From contig CAKZRW010000054.1 of the NCBI GenBank assembly GCA_937148845.1, forward strand, positions 1-39,148: a DNA stretch of 39,148 nt, given 5' to 3'. This document shows positions 16,504-25,001 of the stretch, one piece after another. Each line of letters opens with the position of its first letter. Positions within the stretch are counted from its first letter, which is position 1. Source of the DNA: an uncultured Actinomycetes bacterium. Its GTDB lineage: Bacteria > Actinomycetota > Thermoleophilia > RBG-16-64-13. The position numbers and the translations under genes were made by a program. Below the pieces are notes generated by a model that saw only the letters and a program-made list of their open reading frames with translations, was not told where the DNA came from and made no database searches.

Positions 16504-17451
16504 CTAGTCCCGCAGAGCGCGGCCGGTGAGATGCAAGAACACCATCTCCAAGTTCGGCTCGGCCACGGTCATTTCGGTGATGCGTACCCCCAGGGCCCGA
16601 GCGCTCTCCAACAGTCTAGGCATCAAGGCGGCGGCATCGTCTGCCAAGAGCTGCAAGCCAGTGTCCTCGTCTCGCGACAGGCTGTGGACGCCGGGTAGGC
16701 TTTGCCACTGTTCGGCTACCAGCTGCAGGTGCCGGTCCACCCTCAAGTCGATCCGGGTGCGCCCCCCCACCAGCTGGACGAGTTCGGCCTGGGAGCCGAT
16801 GGCGATCATGGCGCCATGGTCCATGATGCCCACGCGGTGGGAGAGCTCCTGAGCCTCCTCCATGTAGTGGGTGGTATAAAGCACGGTGGTTCCCGCGGCA
16901 TTGAGTTCCTTCACCCGGTCCAATATCGAACGCCGACTCTGGGGGTCGATGCCTACGGTGGGCTCGTCCAGGTAGAGGATGCGGGGCTGGTGGAGGAGAG
17001 CGATGCCGATGTTCAGTCTGCGCTTCATGCCGCTCGAGTACTTGCCTACGCGGTCCTTCTGGCGGTCGACCAAGCCGACCACCTCGAGCACCTCATCCAC
17101 CCGCTGTCTGAGCAGCTGCCCGCCTAGACCGTACATCCTTCCCCAGAAAGCCAGGTTCTCGCGGCCGGTCAGGTCTTCGTAGACTGCGATCTCTTGGGGC
17201 ACCACCCCTATGAGCTGCTTGACCTTCTCGGGCTCTTTGGTGACCGAGAAGCCGCCTACCCAGGCTTCGCCTTGGTCGGGCTTGAGGAGGCAGGAGAGAA
17301 TGGAGATCATGGTGGTCTTACCGGCCCCGTTGGGCCCGAGCAGACTGAAGATCTCGCCTTCTGCGATTCGGAAAGAGACGTCGTCCACGGCTACGGGGCC
17401 CTTGGGCGGGTCGAACTGTTTGCGAAGCTTCTCAACCACTATGGCTTCCAT
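16504..17451 (-). CDS. ABC exporter ATP-binding protein (DrrA/CcmA class)
   Basis: A 315-residue ATPase that drives the two ABC-2 permeases encoded directly downstream. Walker A is GPNGAGKT (39-46), the signature is SSGMKRR (139-145) where LSGGQ is more usual, Walker B is LYLDEP (159-164) and the switch histidine is in YTTHYMEEA. The C-terminal extension after about residue 230 is of the DrrA type. The ATG has GAGG five bases upstream. The gene is first in a five-gene minus-strand set and diverges from the two-component genes at 17544. Confidence 0.93.
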   Translation of the reverse strand: MEAIVVEKLRKQFDPPKGPVAVDDVSFRIAEGEIFSLLGPNGAGKTTMISILSCLLKPDQGEAWVGGFSVTKEPEKVKQLIGVVPQEIAVYEDLTGRENLAFWGRMYGLGGQLLRQRVDEVLEVVGLVDRQKDRVGKYSSGMKRRLNIGIALLHQPRILYLDEPTVGIDPQSRRSILDRVKELNAAGTTVLYTTHYMEEAQELSHRVGIMDHGAMIAIGSQAELVQLVGGRTRIDLRVDRHLQLVAEQWQSLPGVHSLSRDEDTGLQLLADDAAALMPRLLESARALGVRITEMTVAEPNLEMVFLHLTGRALRD

Positions 17452-17501
17452 CTCGACCTCTTCGAGCAGCGCAGGCCGGAACGCATGGACGTGCGTGCCG
17501 A

Positions 17502-17507
17502 TATACT
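17502..17507 (+). promoter_or_regulatory. Possible -10 box for the two-component operon
   Basis: TATACT lies 37 bases upstream of the ATG at 17544 in the 92-base divergent space. No good -35 is seen at the proper distance, so this is a weak call. Confidence 0.3.
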
Positions 17508-17543
17508 AACGGAAAGTGGACCGTAGCGCGAAACGAGCGGCTT

Positions 17544-17963
17544 ATGCGCAGATTGCTGAAGCAGGTGCGGCTCCCCTTGCTGGGTTTGGTGGCCCTGGTC
17601 ATCCTTGCTGGGGTCGCGTTCCTGGTGGTGCAAGCGGAGCGAGGTGGGGTCGAGGCTACCCAGCTTCCAGTGATTGAGATCGGCTTGGCTTCGCCGTCTT
17701 CGGGAGATGGTGGCCCAGGCCCGGGTGGCACGGGGCCCGGCTCCACGGGTAGTTCGCCGCCGCTGAGCGGCCCGGAAACAACGGTAAGCGAGACAGGCAA
17801 TACCGCCGCGACCAGCACCACCAGCACCCCCGGCACGCAAGAGCACTCCGAGACTACCGGCAGTACCATGCGGGAGACCATCCACGGCGGGGTACGCAGC
17901 GGCACGACCCAGAGTACTGCGACCCCGACCACCACGACCCCGACCACCGGTGGGGGTAGATAG
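17544..17963 (+). CDS. Membrane-anchored Thr/Ser/Gly-rich extracytoplasmic protein
   Basis: A 139-residue protein with a basic start (MRRLLKQVR), one membrane helix (about 10-30) and a long disordered external tail rich in Thr, Ser, Gly and Pro, ending TPTTTTPTTGGGR. No catalytic motif is present. The tail resembles glycosylated or wall-spanning stalks. Its stop lies four bases before the response-regulator ATG, so it is the first gene of the two-component operon, and it could be a sensor accessory protein. The coding end includes a 15-bp duplication (ACGACCCCGACCACC). Confidence 0.75.
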   Translation: MRRLLKQVRLPLLGLVALVILAGVAFLVVQAERGGVEATQLPVIEIGLASPSSGDGGPGPGGTGPGSTGSSPPLSGPETTVSETGNTAATSTTSTPGTQEHSETTGSTMRETIHGGVRSGTTQSTATPTTTTPTTGGGR

Positions 17964-17967
17964 CGCG

Positions 17968-18690
17968 ATGCGCATCCTCGTAGTCGAGGACGAGGCTCGG
18001 GTGGCCTCCTTCCTAGCCGGCGGCCTGGAGGGGGCGGGCTATGTGGCCGAAGTGGTCTCGACAGGTCGGGAAGCGCTGGCCCGCTTACGGCAAGGGGAGC
18101 CGTATGACCTGGTCCTTCTCGACGTGGGACTGCCCGACCTCGATGGGTTCGCGGTCTTGGCGGAGGTGCGTAAGACCGATACCCGAACGCCTATCATCAT
18201 GTTGACCGCTCGGGGGGATGTGCCTTCGCGGGTGCGCGGTCTGGACTTGGGAGCCGACGACTATCTACCCAAGCCTTTCGACTTCGACGAGCTGCTGGCC
18301 CGGATCAGGGCTCAGCTCCGCCATGCCCGCCAGCCACAGGCTGCGGTGCTCGAGTGCGGTGATCTCAGACTGGACCTCAAGACCCGGAAGGCTACTCGGG
18401 GCGGCAAAGAGCATGATCTGACCTCGCGGGAGTTCGCCCTCCTCGAATTCTTGATGCGCCACGAAGGCCAAGTGCTTTCCCGGTCGCAGATACTCTCCGG
18501 CGTCTGGGGGTATGGCTTCGATCCTCAGAGCAACGTGGTGGACGTGTATGTCCGCTACCTACGCGGCAAACTCGACCGGCCCGGGGAGCCGAGTCTTATC
18601 GAAGCCGTCCGCGGGGGAGGCTACCGGCTGCGAGTGCCTGAAGAGCCGCAGGTGGCGGGGAAGGCGGAGGAGAGTTGCGACTCCGCCTGA
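17968..18690 (+). CDS. OmpR/PhoB-family response regulator
   Basis: A 240-residue DNA-binding regulator. The receiver domain has the acidic pair Glu7/Asp8, the phospho-acceptor Asp52, Thr80 and Lys102 in PKPFD. The C-terminal winged helix (about 125-225) ends with the recognition region NVVDVYVRYLRGKLD and the wing motif RGGGYRL. I chose the ATG at 17968, where the receiver begins at once (MRILVVED); a GTG at 17950 would overlap the previous gene. The sensor kinase begins inside its 3' end. A likely target is the repeat-protein gene at 20267, whose upstream region holds an inverted repeat. Confidence 0.95.
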   Translation: MRILVVEDEARVASFLAGGLEGAGYVAEVVSTGREALARLRQGEPYDLVLLDVGLPDLDGFAVLAEVRKTDTRTPIIMLTARGDVPSRVRGLDLGADDYLPKPFDFDELLARIRAQLRHARQPQAAVLECGDLRLDLKTRKATRGGKEHDLTSREFALLEFLMRHEGQVLSRSQILSGVWGYGFDPQSNVVDVYVRYLRGKLDRPGEPSLIEAVRGGGYRLRVPEEPQVAGKAEESCDSA

Positions 18691-20075
18691 CCCTGTGGTT
18701 CGTCTTCGCGGTCGTTATCGTGGTCTTGGCGGGCGCCGCCGGCATCTACGCGGTGCTGTCCGCTGAGTTGCAGGACGACCTGGATGCCCGCCTGTCGCAG
18801 CAGCTCGCTCGTTACGGTGAGGCTGTGTCGACCGCCCAGGACGAGTCCGCCCTGGTGGACATGACCCGGACCTACCTCGAGGGGCGAGGCGCGAACGCCC
18901 TGCGGGCGGGAGGGTTCATACTGGCGCTCAAGACGCGGAGCGGAGCGATCATCTCCAACTCTGACGAGGTCCGCTTGGAGGACCTCCCCGAGGCCCAGGC
19001 TCTCCTGGCGGGCGGTCCCCGCTTCCTCATCGATGCTGAGCTTGGGGGCCATGAGTACCGAGTGGCCGGCACGCTGGTGCGAGCGGGGGCCGAACCGGTA
19101 GGTGCGGTCCAGATCGCTGGTTCCTTGGAGGACATCGGGAACACCCTCGATCGGGTGCTCTTACTGTTGGCGGTCGGTGGGGCCTTGGGCTGCGTGTTGG
19201 TAGGCACGGGCTCGTGGGTCCTCGTGGGGCAGGCCCTTGACCCTGTGCGCAGGATCACGCAGACGGCTGCTGCCATCTCCCGGGAAGATCTGACCAGGCG
19301 GATCGACTACCAGGGCCCGGTGGATGAGATCGGACAACTGGCCGCCACCATGGATGCCATGCTCGACCGCATCGAGAAAGCGTTCGCCTCCCAGGAGCAG
19401 TTCATCTCGGATGTGTCCCACGAGCTGCGTACCCCGCTCACGATCATCAAGGGTCATCTGCAGGTCTTGGACCGCGAGCAGGAGCTCGATCCCGAACGGG
19501 TAAGGCAGGAACACGCGCTGGTGATCGACGAACTGGACCGCATGGACCGGCTCGTGAACGACCTGCTAACCCTGGCGCGGGCCAGCCGGACCGACCTTTT
19601 GCGCAAGGAGCCGATAGAGCTCGACCTGTTCTTGACTTCGCTGGTGGAGCAAGGGCCGCATCTGGGGGACCGCGATTGGACGGTCGACCACCTGCCCAGG
19701 GGCGTGCTTGTCGCTGATCAGGACCGTTTGACCCAGGTGTTCTTGAACCTGATGCAGAACGCGGTGGCCCATACCGAGCCCGGCCAAGTCATCGCCCTGG
19801 GGGGACGCCGGCATCCTGAGCAGGGCGTCGTGCGGCTCTGGGTGCGTGACGAGGGTGAAGGTATGGACGAGCAGGTCCGCCAGCATGTGTTTGAGCGCTT
19901 CTATCGTGGTGACGGGGAAGCTGCGGGAGGAAGGGTGGGCTTAGGCCTTGCCATCGTCAAGGCGCTGGTGGTGGCCCATGGCGGAGAGGTCTCTGTGGAG
20001 AGCGAGAGGGGGCGGGGTGCCTGCTTCACGGTGGAGGTGCCGTTTGGAGAGCCGAGCGGACAGGCGCCGCGGTAG
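18675..20075 (+). CDS. Membrane sensor histidine kinase
   Basis: A 466-residue kinase paired with the preceding regulator. The start is TTG at 18675 with GGAGGAG just upstream; it overlaps the regulator by 16 bases. Membrane helices at about 7-30 and 160-185 enclose an extracytoplasmic sensor of about 130 residues, followed by a HAMP domain (about 186-238). The phospho-accepting histidine is His249 in SDVSHELRTP. The catalytic domain has the N box (Asn362 in LNLMQNAVAH), DEGEGM and GRVGLGLAIVKA. The stimulus is not evident. Confidence 0.95.
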   Translation: MRLRLTLWFVFAVVIVVLAGAAGIYAVLSAELQDDLDARLSQQLARYGEAVSTAQDESALVDMTRTYLEGRGANALRAGGFILALKTRSGAIISNSDEVRLEDLPEAQALLAGGPRFLIDAELGGHEYRVAGTLVRAGAEPVGAVQIAGSLEDIGNTLDRVLLLLAVGGALGCVLVGTGSWVLVGQALDPVRRITQTAAAISREDLTRRIDYQGPVDEIGQLAATMDAMLDRIEKAFASQEQFISDVSHELRTPLTIIKGHLQVLDREQELDPERVRQEHALVIDELDRMDRLVNDLLTLARASRTDLLRKEPIELDLFLTSLVEQGPHLGDRDWTVDHLPRGVLVADQDRLTQVFLNLMQNAVAHTEPGQVIALGGRRHPEQGVVRLWVRDEGEGMDEQVRQHVFERFYRGDGEAAGGRVGLGLAIVKALVVAHGGEVSVESERGRGACFTVEVPFGEPSGQAPR

Positions 20076-20080
20076 CCGGC

Positions 20081-20135
20081 CGTGGTCGTCTAGTGCACGC
20101 GTGGTCGCCTAGAGCTCGCGGTCGTCCAAGGCTCG
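20081..20135. repeat. Degenerate 17-19 bp tandem repeat, three units, after the kinase gene
   Basis: Units at 20081-20099, 20100-20118 and 20119-20135 follow CGTGGTCGYCTAGNGCNCG and its shorter form. They lie between the kinase stop and the inverted repeat upstream of the secreted-protein gene. They could be binding sites or a local slippage product. Confidence 0.6.
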
Positions 20136-20152
20136 CGTGCGTGTGCAGTGCT

Positions 20153-20183
20153 CGATTAGAAGATTCTCATCGTGGGCTAATCG
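20153..20183. promoter_or_regulatory. Inverted repeat CGATTAG-N17-CTAATCG, possible operator
   Basis: Perfect seven-base arms (20153-20159 and 20177-20183) lie about 85 bases upstream of the secreted repeat-protein start, in AT-richer DNA than the surroundings. The spacing puts equivalent bases about 24 bp apart, roughly two helical turns. That it binds the neighbouring regulator is an inference. Confidence 0.4.
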
Positions 20184-20266
20184 TTCTTTCACCCCTACCC
20201 CCTAGACTCTGAACTGCGGATGAGAAAGTCCGCCATAAAGACCAAGAATGAAACGGGAGGTTTCAG

Positions 20267-20773
20267 ATGAGTAGACGGAAGACGCTTGTTGTAGCGGGTG
20301 CCGTCGCCGTTCTGACTCTGGCGATAGCAGGCTCGGCCTTTGCAGCGAGCGCGACGACGCGGAGCGGATCCGGCGGAACAGACACCGCGGGCAATGGCGC
20401 GACGACCACGACGGCTCGGGTGCAGTATGGTCCGGGTCCGCAAGCAATGTATGGTGAGCCTCTGGGCTTAGCGACCACTGCCGAGACCTGTCAGGACCAG
20501 GAGCAGCTCAGACTGCGAGATGGCAGCTGCGGCTCCGAATGTGACGGCACTCCTGATCGTGTACGAGAGCGGACACGCACTACTGACCACACTTGCACGG
20601 CTGAGCAGACACAGACTACCGAGCAGACGCGCACCACTGAGCAGACACGCACGACTCTGCGCGCCCAAGACGGGAGCTGCGTTGGTGGCGGCACCTGCGC
20701 CGGTTCCGGCACCAGCGCCGGTTTCGGAACCTGCGACGGTTCGGGCCCGCATGGGGCTACTCAAGGCAAGTGA
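20267..20773 (+). CDS. Secreted Cys/Thr-rich repeat protein
   Basis: A 168-residue protein with GGGAGG six bases before the ATG. A clear Sec signal peptide (basic MSRRK, hydrophobic core, cleavage near AFA-AS at about residue 27) precedes a low-complexity mature chain. The chain has two occurrences of RDGSC/QDGSC, about eight cysteines, a segment with three EQT(Q/R)TT units and a C-terminal segment with three GT(C/S)(A/D)G(S/F) units. No known domain is recognised. Paired cysteines and Gly/Ser repeats suggest a disulfide-stabilised surface or matrix protein. It follows the two-component genes but has its own leader region and terminator. Confidence 0.75.
   Translation: MSRRKTLVVAGAVAVLTLAIAGSAFAASATTRSGSGGTDTAGNGATTTTARVQYGPGPQAMYGEPLGLATTAETCQDQEQLRLRDGSCGSECDGTPDRVRERTRTTDHTCTAEQTQTTEQTRTTEQTRTTLRAQDGSCVGGGTCAGSGTSAGFGTCDGSGPHGATQGK
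20603..20656. repeat. 18-bp tandem repeat, three units (EQTxTT)
   Basis: Units 20603-20620, 20621-20638 and 20639-20656 each start GAGCAGAC and encode EQTQTT, EQTRTT and EQTRTT. Confidence 0.85.
20690..20743. repeat. 18-bp tandem repeat, three units (GTxxGx)
   Basis: Units 20690-20707, 20708-20725 and 20726-20743 follow GGNACCNGCGNCGGTTYS and encode GTCAGS, GTSAGF and GTCDGS. The sequence is unrelated to the other array in the same gene, yet the period is the same. Confidence 0.8.
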
Positions 20774-20791
20774 CTTCTGACCGATCGCTAT

Positions 20792-20826
20792 GCGGGGCGG
20801 CAGCCCTTCTCGGGCTGCCGCCCCGC
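20792..20826. terminator. 15-bp hairpin terminator between convergent genes
   Basis: GCGGGGCGGCAGCCC (20792-20806) pairs perfectly with 20812-20826 around TTCTC and is followed by a pyrimidine-rich stretch (GTCCCTTCTTCCCC). It lies between the secreted-protein gene and the 3' end of lysC. The arm begins with the same 12 bases as the terminator at 10510. Confidence 0.7.
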
Positions 20827-20862
20827 GTCCCTTCTTCCCCAGCGACCTTGGAATGTCGTGGT

Positions 20863-22221
20863 CTAGCTGAACACCTCTTCCCGGGTGATCATGCCTTCGT
20901 GCAGCTTGAAAGCGGCATGGATGGCTCTCACCGCTGTCTCGGCGTGTTCTTTGCGGATCACGCAGCTTATCTTGATCGAACTAGTAGAGATCATCTCGAT
21001 GTTGATGTTGTTCTCAGCCAAGGTCTCGAACATCTTGGCGGCGATGCCGGGATAGGTCTTCATCCCGGCCCCGACCAACGTGACTTTGGCTACGTCCTTG
21101 TCGAGGTCGAAGGAAGAGAAGCCAAGCTCGTCCTGCAGACCGTCCAAGACCCCCGCTACCTTCGATAGGTCGGCCTCCGCGACGGTGAAGGAGATGTCGG
21201 CTTTGCCATCTTCCGACACGTTCTGGATGATGACATCCACGTTGACATTGGTCTTGGCCAGCGCGGTGAAGACCCTGGCCGCCACCCCCACCTTGTCGGG
21301 CAGGTCGTGGATGGTCACCTTGGCGTCATCAAGAGCGTAGGTCACACCGGAAACGATCGCTTGTTCCATGCTGCGTTCTTCCTGTCCTATCAGAGTGCCG
21401 GGATCATCGGTGAAGCTCGAACGTACCCACAAGGGCACGTTGAAACGACGGGCGAGCTCGATGCTGCGCAGCATCATCACTTTGGCCCCGCTCGCCGTGA
21501 GTTCGAGCATCTCGTCGTTGGAGATGAAGTCTAGCTTGCGAGCATCAGGTACGACCCGGGGGTCAGCCGTGTACACGCCGTCCACATCGGTGTAGATGAT
21601 GCAGGCTTCAGCGCCCAACGCCGCCGCCAACGCTACCGCGGTGGTGTCGGAGCCTCCGCGGCCGAGGGTGGTCACGTCCTGGGTGGTGGAGACTCCTTGG
21701 AAACCGGCCACCAGTACGATCTTGCCCTCCTCCAGCGCACGCAGGATACGGTGGGGACGGATGTCCAAGATCTTGGCCCTGGTGTGCACGGTGTCGGTGA
21801 CGATGCCTGCCTGAGAGCCGGTGAGCGAGATCGCCTCGTAGCCCAGCTCATGGATGGCCATAGCTACCAGAGCGGCAGAGATGCGCTCGCCAGTGGAGAG
21901 CAGCATGTCCATCTCGCGGGCGGGCGGGTTCTCCGAGATCTCTTTGGCCAGCTCGATGAGTTCGTCGGTGGTGTCCCCCCTGGCCGACACTACCGCCACC
22001 ACCGGGTGCCCCTGTCTGCGGGCCTCGACGATGCGCTGGGCCACCCGCTTCATGCAGGTGGCATCTGCCACCGACGTCCCTCCGAATTTCATGACGATGA
22101 TGTTGGTACGCTCGGCCTTTTGCTCCGGTCCGCCTATGATGACGTACTGGGAGCCGAAGGCGTCCTCGGTTGCAGGGAGCTTCTCTTGCCGGGGGTCTTC
22201 CTTCTCCGCCACGTCGATCAC
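20863..22221 (-). CDS. lysC: Aspartate kinase
   Basis: The enzyme phosphorylates aspartate to open the lysine/diaminopimelate, threonine and methionine pathway. The kinase domain begins at KFGGTS (45-50) and includes [13 protein letters not shown] and [12 protein letters not shown]. Two C-terminal ACT domains (about 290-450) are the usual sites of feedback by lysine or threonine. The GTG at 22221 gives an N-terminal extension of about 40 residues not usual for the family; no better start is visible near the kinase domain. An in-frame ATG at 21369 (SMEQAIVSG) sits where Bacillus and Corynebacterium lysC start a separate regulatory beta subunit. Confidence 0.94.
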   Translation of the reverse strand: MIDVAEKEDPRQEKLPATEDAFGSQYVIIGGPEQKAERTNIIVMKFGGTSVADATCMKRVAQRIVEARRQGHPVVAVVSARGDTTDELIELAKEISENPPAREMDMLLSTGERISAALVAMAIHELGYEAISLTGSQAGIVTDTVHTRAKILDIRPHRILRALEEGKIVLVAGFQGVSTTQDVTTLGRGGSDTTAVALAAALGAEACIIYTDVDGVYTADPRVVPDARKLDFISNDEMLELTASGAKVMMLRSIELARRFNVPLWVRSSFTDDPGTLIGQEERSMEQAIVSGVTYALDDAKVTIHDLPDKVGVAARVFTALAKTNVNVDVIIQNVSEDGKADISFTVAEADLSKVAGVLDGLQDELGFSSFDLDKDVAKVTLVGAGMKTYPGIAAKMFETLAENNINIEMISTSSIKISCVIRKEHAETAVRAIHAAFKLHEGMITREEVFS

Positions 22222-22254
22222 CGCTCCAGATACAGGTTTACAGTCTGCGGGATT

Positions 22255-22863
22255 CTAGCGAATCTCGCGACGTCCGGCGAGAGCGCGGCTCAACGTGACC
22301 TCGTCGGCGTACTCCAAGTCGGCTCCCATGGGCAGGCCGGCCGCCGGCCGGGTGATGCGCAGGGTGCCGGCTTCGACCAGCGGTCGCAGCTCCTCGGCGA
22401 TGTAAAGAGCGGTGGCTTCTCCGGCCATGTTGGGATTAGTGGCCACGATGACCTCCTGGATGCCCTCGGCGCGGACCCGCTCGCTCAGTTCAGCAAGCCG
22501 CAGTTTCTGGGGCCCGATCCCGTCGATGGGAGAGAGAGCACCGCCCAGCACGTGATAGAGCCCGCGGTACTCGTGGGTGCGTTCCAGGCTGATAATGTCG
22601 GCTGGTTCCTCCACCACGCAGAGGGTGCTCCGGTCACGGGTAGGGTCGGCACAGATGCTGCACAGCTCACTCTCGGTGAGGTTGAAGCAACGGGCGCAGA
22701 AGCGCACCGTCTCTTTGACCTCGATCAGGGCGTGGGCCAGGGGGAGCGCCTCCTCGGGAGGCAGCTTAAGCAGGTGGAAAGTAAGGCGTTGAGCCGTCTT
22801 CGGTCCGATGCCGGGGAGCTTGCTGAGCTCATCGATGAGCTTCTGCACGCGGGGACTGAACAC
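22255..22863 (-). CDS. recR: Recombination mediator RecR
   Basis: RecR acts with RecO and RecF to load RecA on single-stranded gaps. The 202-residue protein has the N-terminal helix-hairpin-helix LPGIGPKTAQRL (16-27), the four-cysteine zinc site (56, 59, 68, 71) and a Toprim domain with VVEEPADI and VIVATNPNMAGEATALY. The start is GTG at 22863. It lies 19 bases after ybaB, in the widely conserved dnaX-ybaB-recR order. Confidence 0.95.
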   Translation of the reverse strand: MFSPRVQKLIDELSKLPGIGPKTAQRLTFHLLKLPPEEALPLAHALIEVKETVRFCARCFNLTESELCSICADPTRDRSTLCVVEEPADIISLERTHEYRGLYHVLGGALSPIDGIGPQKLRLAELSERVRAEGIQEVIVATNPNMAGEATALYIAEELRPLVEAGTLRITRPAAGLPMGADLEYADEVTLSRALAGRREIR

Positions 22864-22882
22864 GTTCTGCGCGAGAGCTCGG

Positions 22883-23206
22883 TCAGAAGGGCAAGCCGGG
22901 CAGGTTCAGGCCAGCTGTGAGGCCGCCCAGTCTCTTGCTGGCCAGTTCTTGCGCTGAACGGAGAGCCTCGTTGGCTGCGGCCATGACCATGTCCTCGAGC
23001 ATCTCCACGTCGGCGGGGTCCACTGCCGCCGGGTCGATCTTTACACTCTTGATCTCGAGGCCCCCAGAGACCTGAACGGTGACCATGCCTCCACCAGCCG
23101 AAGCCTCCACCACTTCGTTAGCGAGGTCCTCCTGGATCTTGGCCATGTCGGCCTGCATCTTCTGGACCTGCTTCAGCATCTTCTGATAATTGGGATTGGG
23201 ATACAC
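22883..23206 (-). CDS. ybaB: YbaB/EbfC nucleoid-associated protein
   Basis: A 107-residue DNA-binding protein of the YbaB/EbfC family, which forms dimers that clamp DNA. The N-terminal helix (YQKMLKQVQKMQADMAKIQ) and the core VVEASAGGGMVTVQVSGG are characteristic. The start is GTG at 23206 with GAGGAG about six bases upstream. It lies between dnaX and recR and is probably co-transcribed with both. Confidence 0.95.
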   Translation of the reverse strand: MYPNPNYQKMLKQVQKMQADMAKIQEDLANEVVEASAGGGMVTVQVSGGLEIKSVKIDPAAVDPADVEMLEDMVMAAANEALRSAQELASKRLGGLTAGLNLPGLPF

Positions 23207-23225
23207 CGGTCTCTCCTCGGTGTCG

Positions 23226-24962
23226 TCAACCGTCGCTTTCCTCGTCGATGATCTCCGCTCCGAACTCTTGTTTGAGCACCCGGATCAGCTCATCTTTGCT
23301 CAGGATTCTAGCACCTTCCTCTTCAGGACCGGTCTCCTCTGCCGGTTCCTCGGCCAGCCGCGCGGTCACGGCGAGGGCGCGGCCCGTGACAGCTTTGACA
23401 GCCTCGGCCACCACTCTCGGGTTGTCGCCGCGGCTGACCTGGTCGACCTGGAATCGGTACCCCGCCGGAAAGCGGACGACCAGAGTCCCTTCCTCGATAC
23501 TTTCCGGCCGACCCTCGTGGAGCACGGCGTGAAGGGCCACCGACCGCTTCTTGACCGCTTCGAGCACAAGAGGCCAAGCTCGCCGGACGTGCTCCAGGTC
23601 CGCTGTTGCCGGTGTCCCGACAGGGGGGTGCAGCCCGGCGGCATGTACACTGGCGGGAGGGGCCGGTTCGGGCGGGCGCGGTGGCTGAGAGGCCGCCTGG
23701 GAACTTGTCCGGGGAGCAGTCTCAGAACCTACCGAGGGAACCGCCTGGGGAGCTGGCAGAGGAGTGAAGGAATCCTGCCCGCGGCCCAAAGCGGCCGCGG
23801 CTCTCTGCGCTGCTGCCGGTCCAAATGCCTCCCTCGCGACTACTGCCTCTCCGAGGCCCGGCTCCTGGCCGCTCAAGGCCGTCATCTTGATGAGCGCTAG
23901 TTCGAGCTCAAGGCGGGCTTCGGAGCCCTGGCGAACAGCCCGCAGGGCTTCTCCCAAGAGATCGATGAAAGTCACCAGCTGACCGGTGGACAGTCGTGCT
24001 GCCTGGCTGAGCAGTGCCTGCTCCTGGTCCTCGGGCAAAGCGAGCCGACCAGGCAGGCGCTCTGTGTGTTTGACCACATAGAGGTCCCGCAAGTGTCCGA
24101 GGAGCTCCCGCATGAACTGGGCATAGTCAACGGCGCCGTCGCTGAGTCTTTCGACGAAGAGAAGCGCACCCCGGGTGTCGTAGTCGTGGACCAGGTCGAC
24201 GATCTCGAAGAGAAGGTCCTGCCGGACCATACCCAGGAGGTCCAGGGTCTGCTCCAGAGTTATAGCCCCGCCTGCGTAGGTGGCCAGCTGGTCGAGCAGG
24301 CCGATGGCATCGCGGAAGCTGCCGCCGGCGGCCCGAGCGATCACGGTCAGTGAGCTCTCGGCCACCTCGATCCCTTCCTGGGCAGCGATGCCGGATAACA
24401 CCTTGACCACCTCCGCCACCCCCGGTCGCCGGAAGTCGAAGCGCTGACAGCGGGACATGATGGTAGTGGGGACCTTGTGGGGCTCGGTGGTCGCCAGCAC
24501 GAACACGGTGTGCACCGGAGGTTCTTCGAGGGTCTTGAGCAGGGCGTTGAAAGCCTCTGGCGTGAGCATGTGGACTTCGTCCACGATGTAGACCTTGATT
24601 CTGCCTTCCACGGGGGCGTAGTGGATGGTGTCGCGAAGGTCACGGATCTCGTCGATGCCGCGGTTGGAAGCAGCGTCCATCTCGACCACATCCATCGAGG
24701 TACCCTCCCGGATAGCCTGGCAGCGTGGGCAGGTCCCGTCCGGTTCGGTGGTGGCGGAGTCTCCCCCCTGTACGCAGTTCAGAGCCATAGCCAGGATGCG
24801 GGCCATGGAAGTCTTGCCTGTGCCCCGGGGGCCGGCGAAAAGGTAGGCGTGGCTCACCCGGTCTTGCTTGATGGCGTTGATCAAAGTCCGGGCCACGTGT
24901 TCCTGGCCGATCACATCGAGGAAGCGTGCTGGACGGTACTTTCGATAAAGAGAGACTGCCAT
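23226..24962 (-). CDS. dnaX: DNA polymerase III subunit gamma/tau
   Basis: The clamp-loader ATPase, 578 residues. Walker A is GPRGTGKT (44-51), Walker B/DEAD-like motif is VDEVH (127-131), and SRCQRFDFRRP carries the sensor/arginine region. The zinc module has only three of the usual four cysteines (63, 78, 81), with PDGT where the fourth normally lies. A disordered Pro/Ala linker (about 400-460) leads to a C-terminal tau-like domain. No long A-run typical of programmed frameshifting is evident, so a short gamma form is not predicted. An extended -10 promoter lies 40 bases upstream. Confidence 0.95.
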   Translation of the reverse strand: MAVSLYRKYRPARFLDVIGQEHVARTLINAIKQDRVSHAYLFAGPRGTGKTSMARILAMALNCVQGGDSATTEPDGTCPRCQAIREGTSMDVVEMDAASNRGIDEIRDLRDTIHYAPVEGRIKVYIVDEVHMLTPEAFNALLKTLEEPPVHTVFVLATTEPHKVPTTIMSRCQRFDFRRPGVAEVVKVLSGIAAQEGIEVAESSLTVIARAAGGSFRDAIGLLDQLATYAGGAITLEQTLDLLGMVRQDLLFEIVDLVHDYDTRGALLFVERLSDGAVDYAQFMRELLGHLRDLYVVKHTERLPGRLALPEDQEQALLSQAARLSTGQLVTFIDLLGEALRAVRQGSEARLELELALIKMTALSGQEPGLGEAVVAREAFGPAAAQRAAAALGRGQDSFTPLPAPQAVPSVGSETAPRTSSQAASQPPRPPEPAPPASVHAAGLHPPVGTPATADLEHVRRAWPLVLEAVKKRSVALHAVLHEGRPESIEEGTLVVRFPAGYRFQVDQVSRGDNPRVVAEAVKAVTGRALAVTARLAEEPAEETGPEEEGARILSKDELIRVLKQEFGAEIIDEESDG

Positions 24963-25001
24963 CCGCCGGGGGATCCTTGGTCGCGGTCGCCGGGTGGCGC
25001 G

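Noticed and set aside
21697-22920. 407-codon plus-strand frame opposite lysC and recR
   Set aside because: Both minus-strand genes have full family motifs; the plus frame has biased composition and no start signal.
23226-24962. Programmed frameshift in dnaX producing a gamma subunit
   Set aside because: No A-rich slippery run with a following hairpin was found in the coding sequence.
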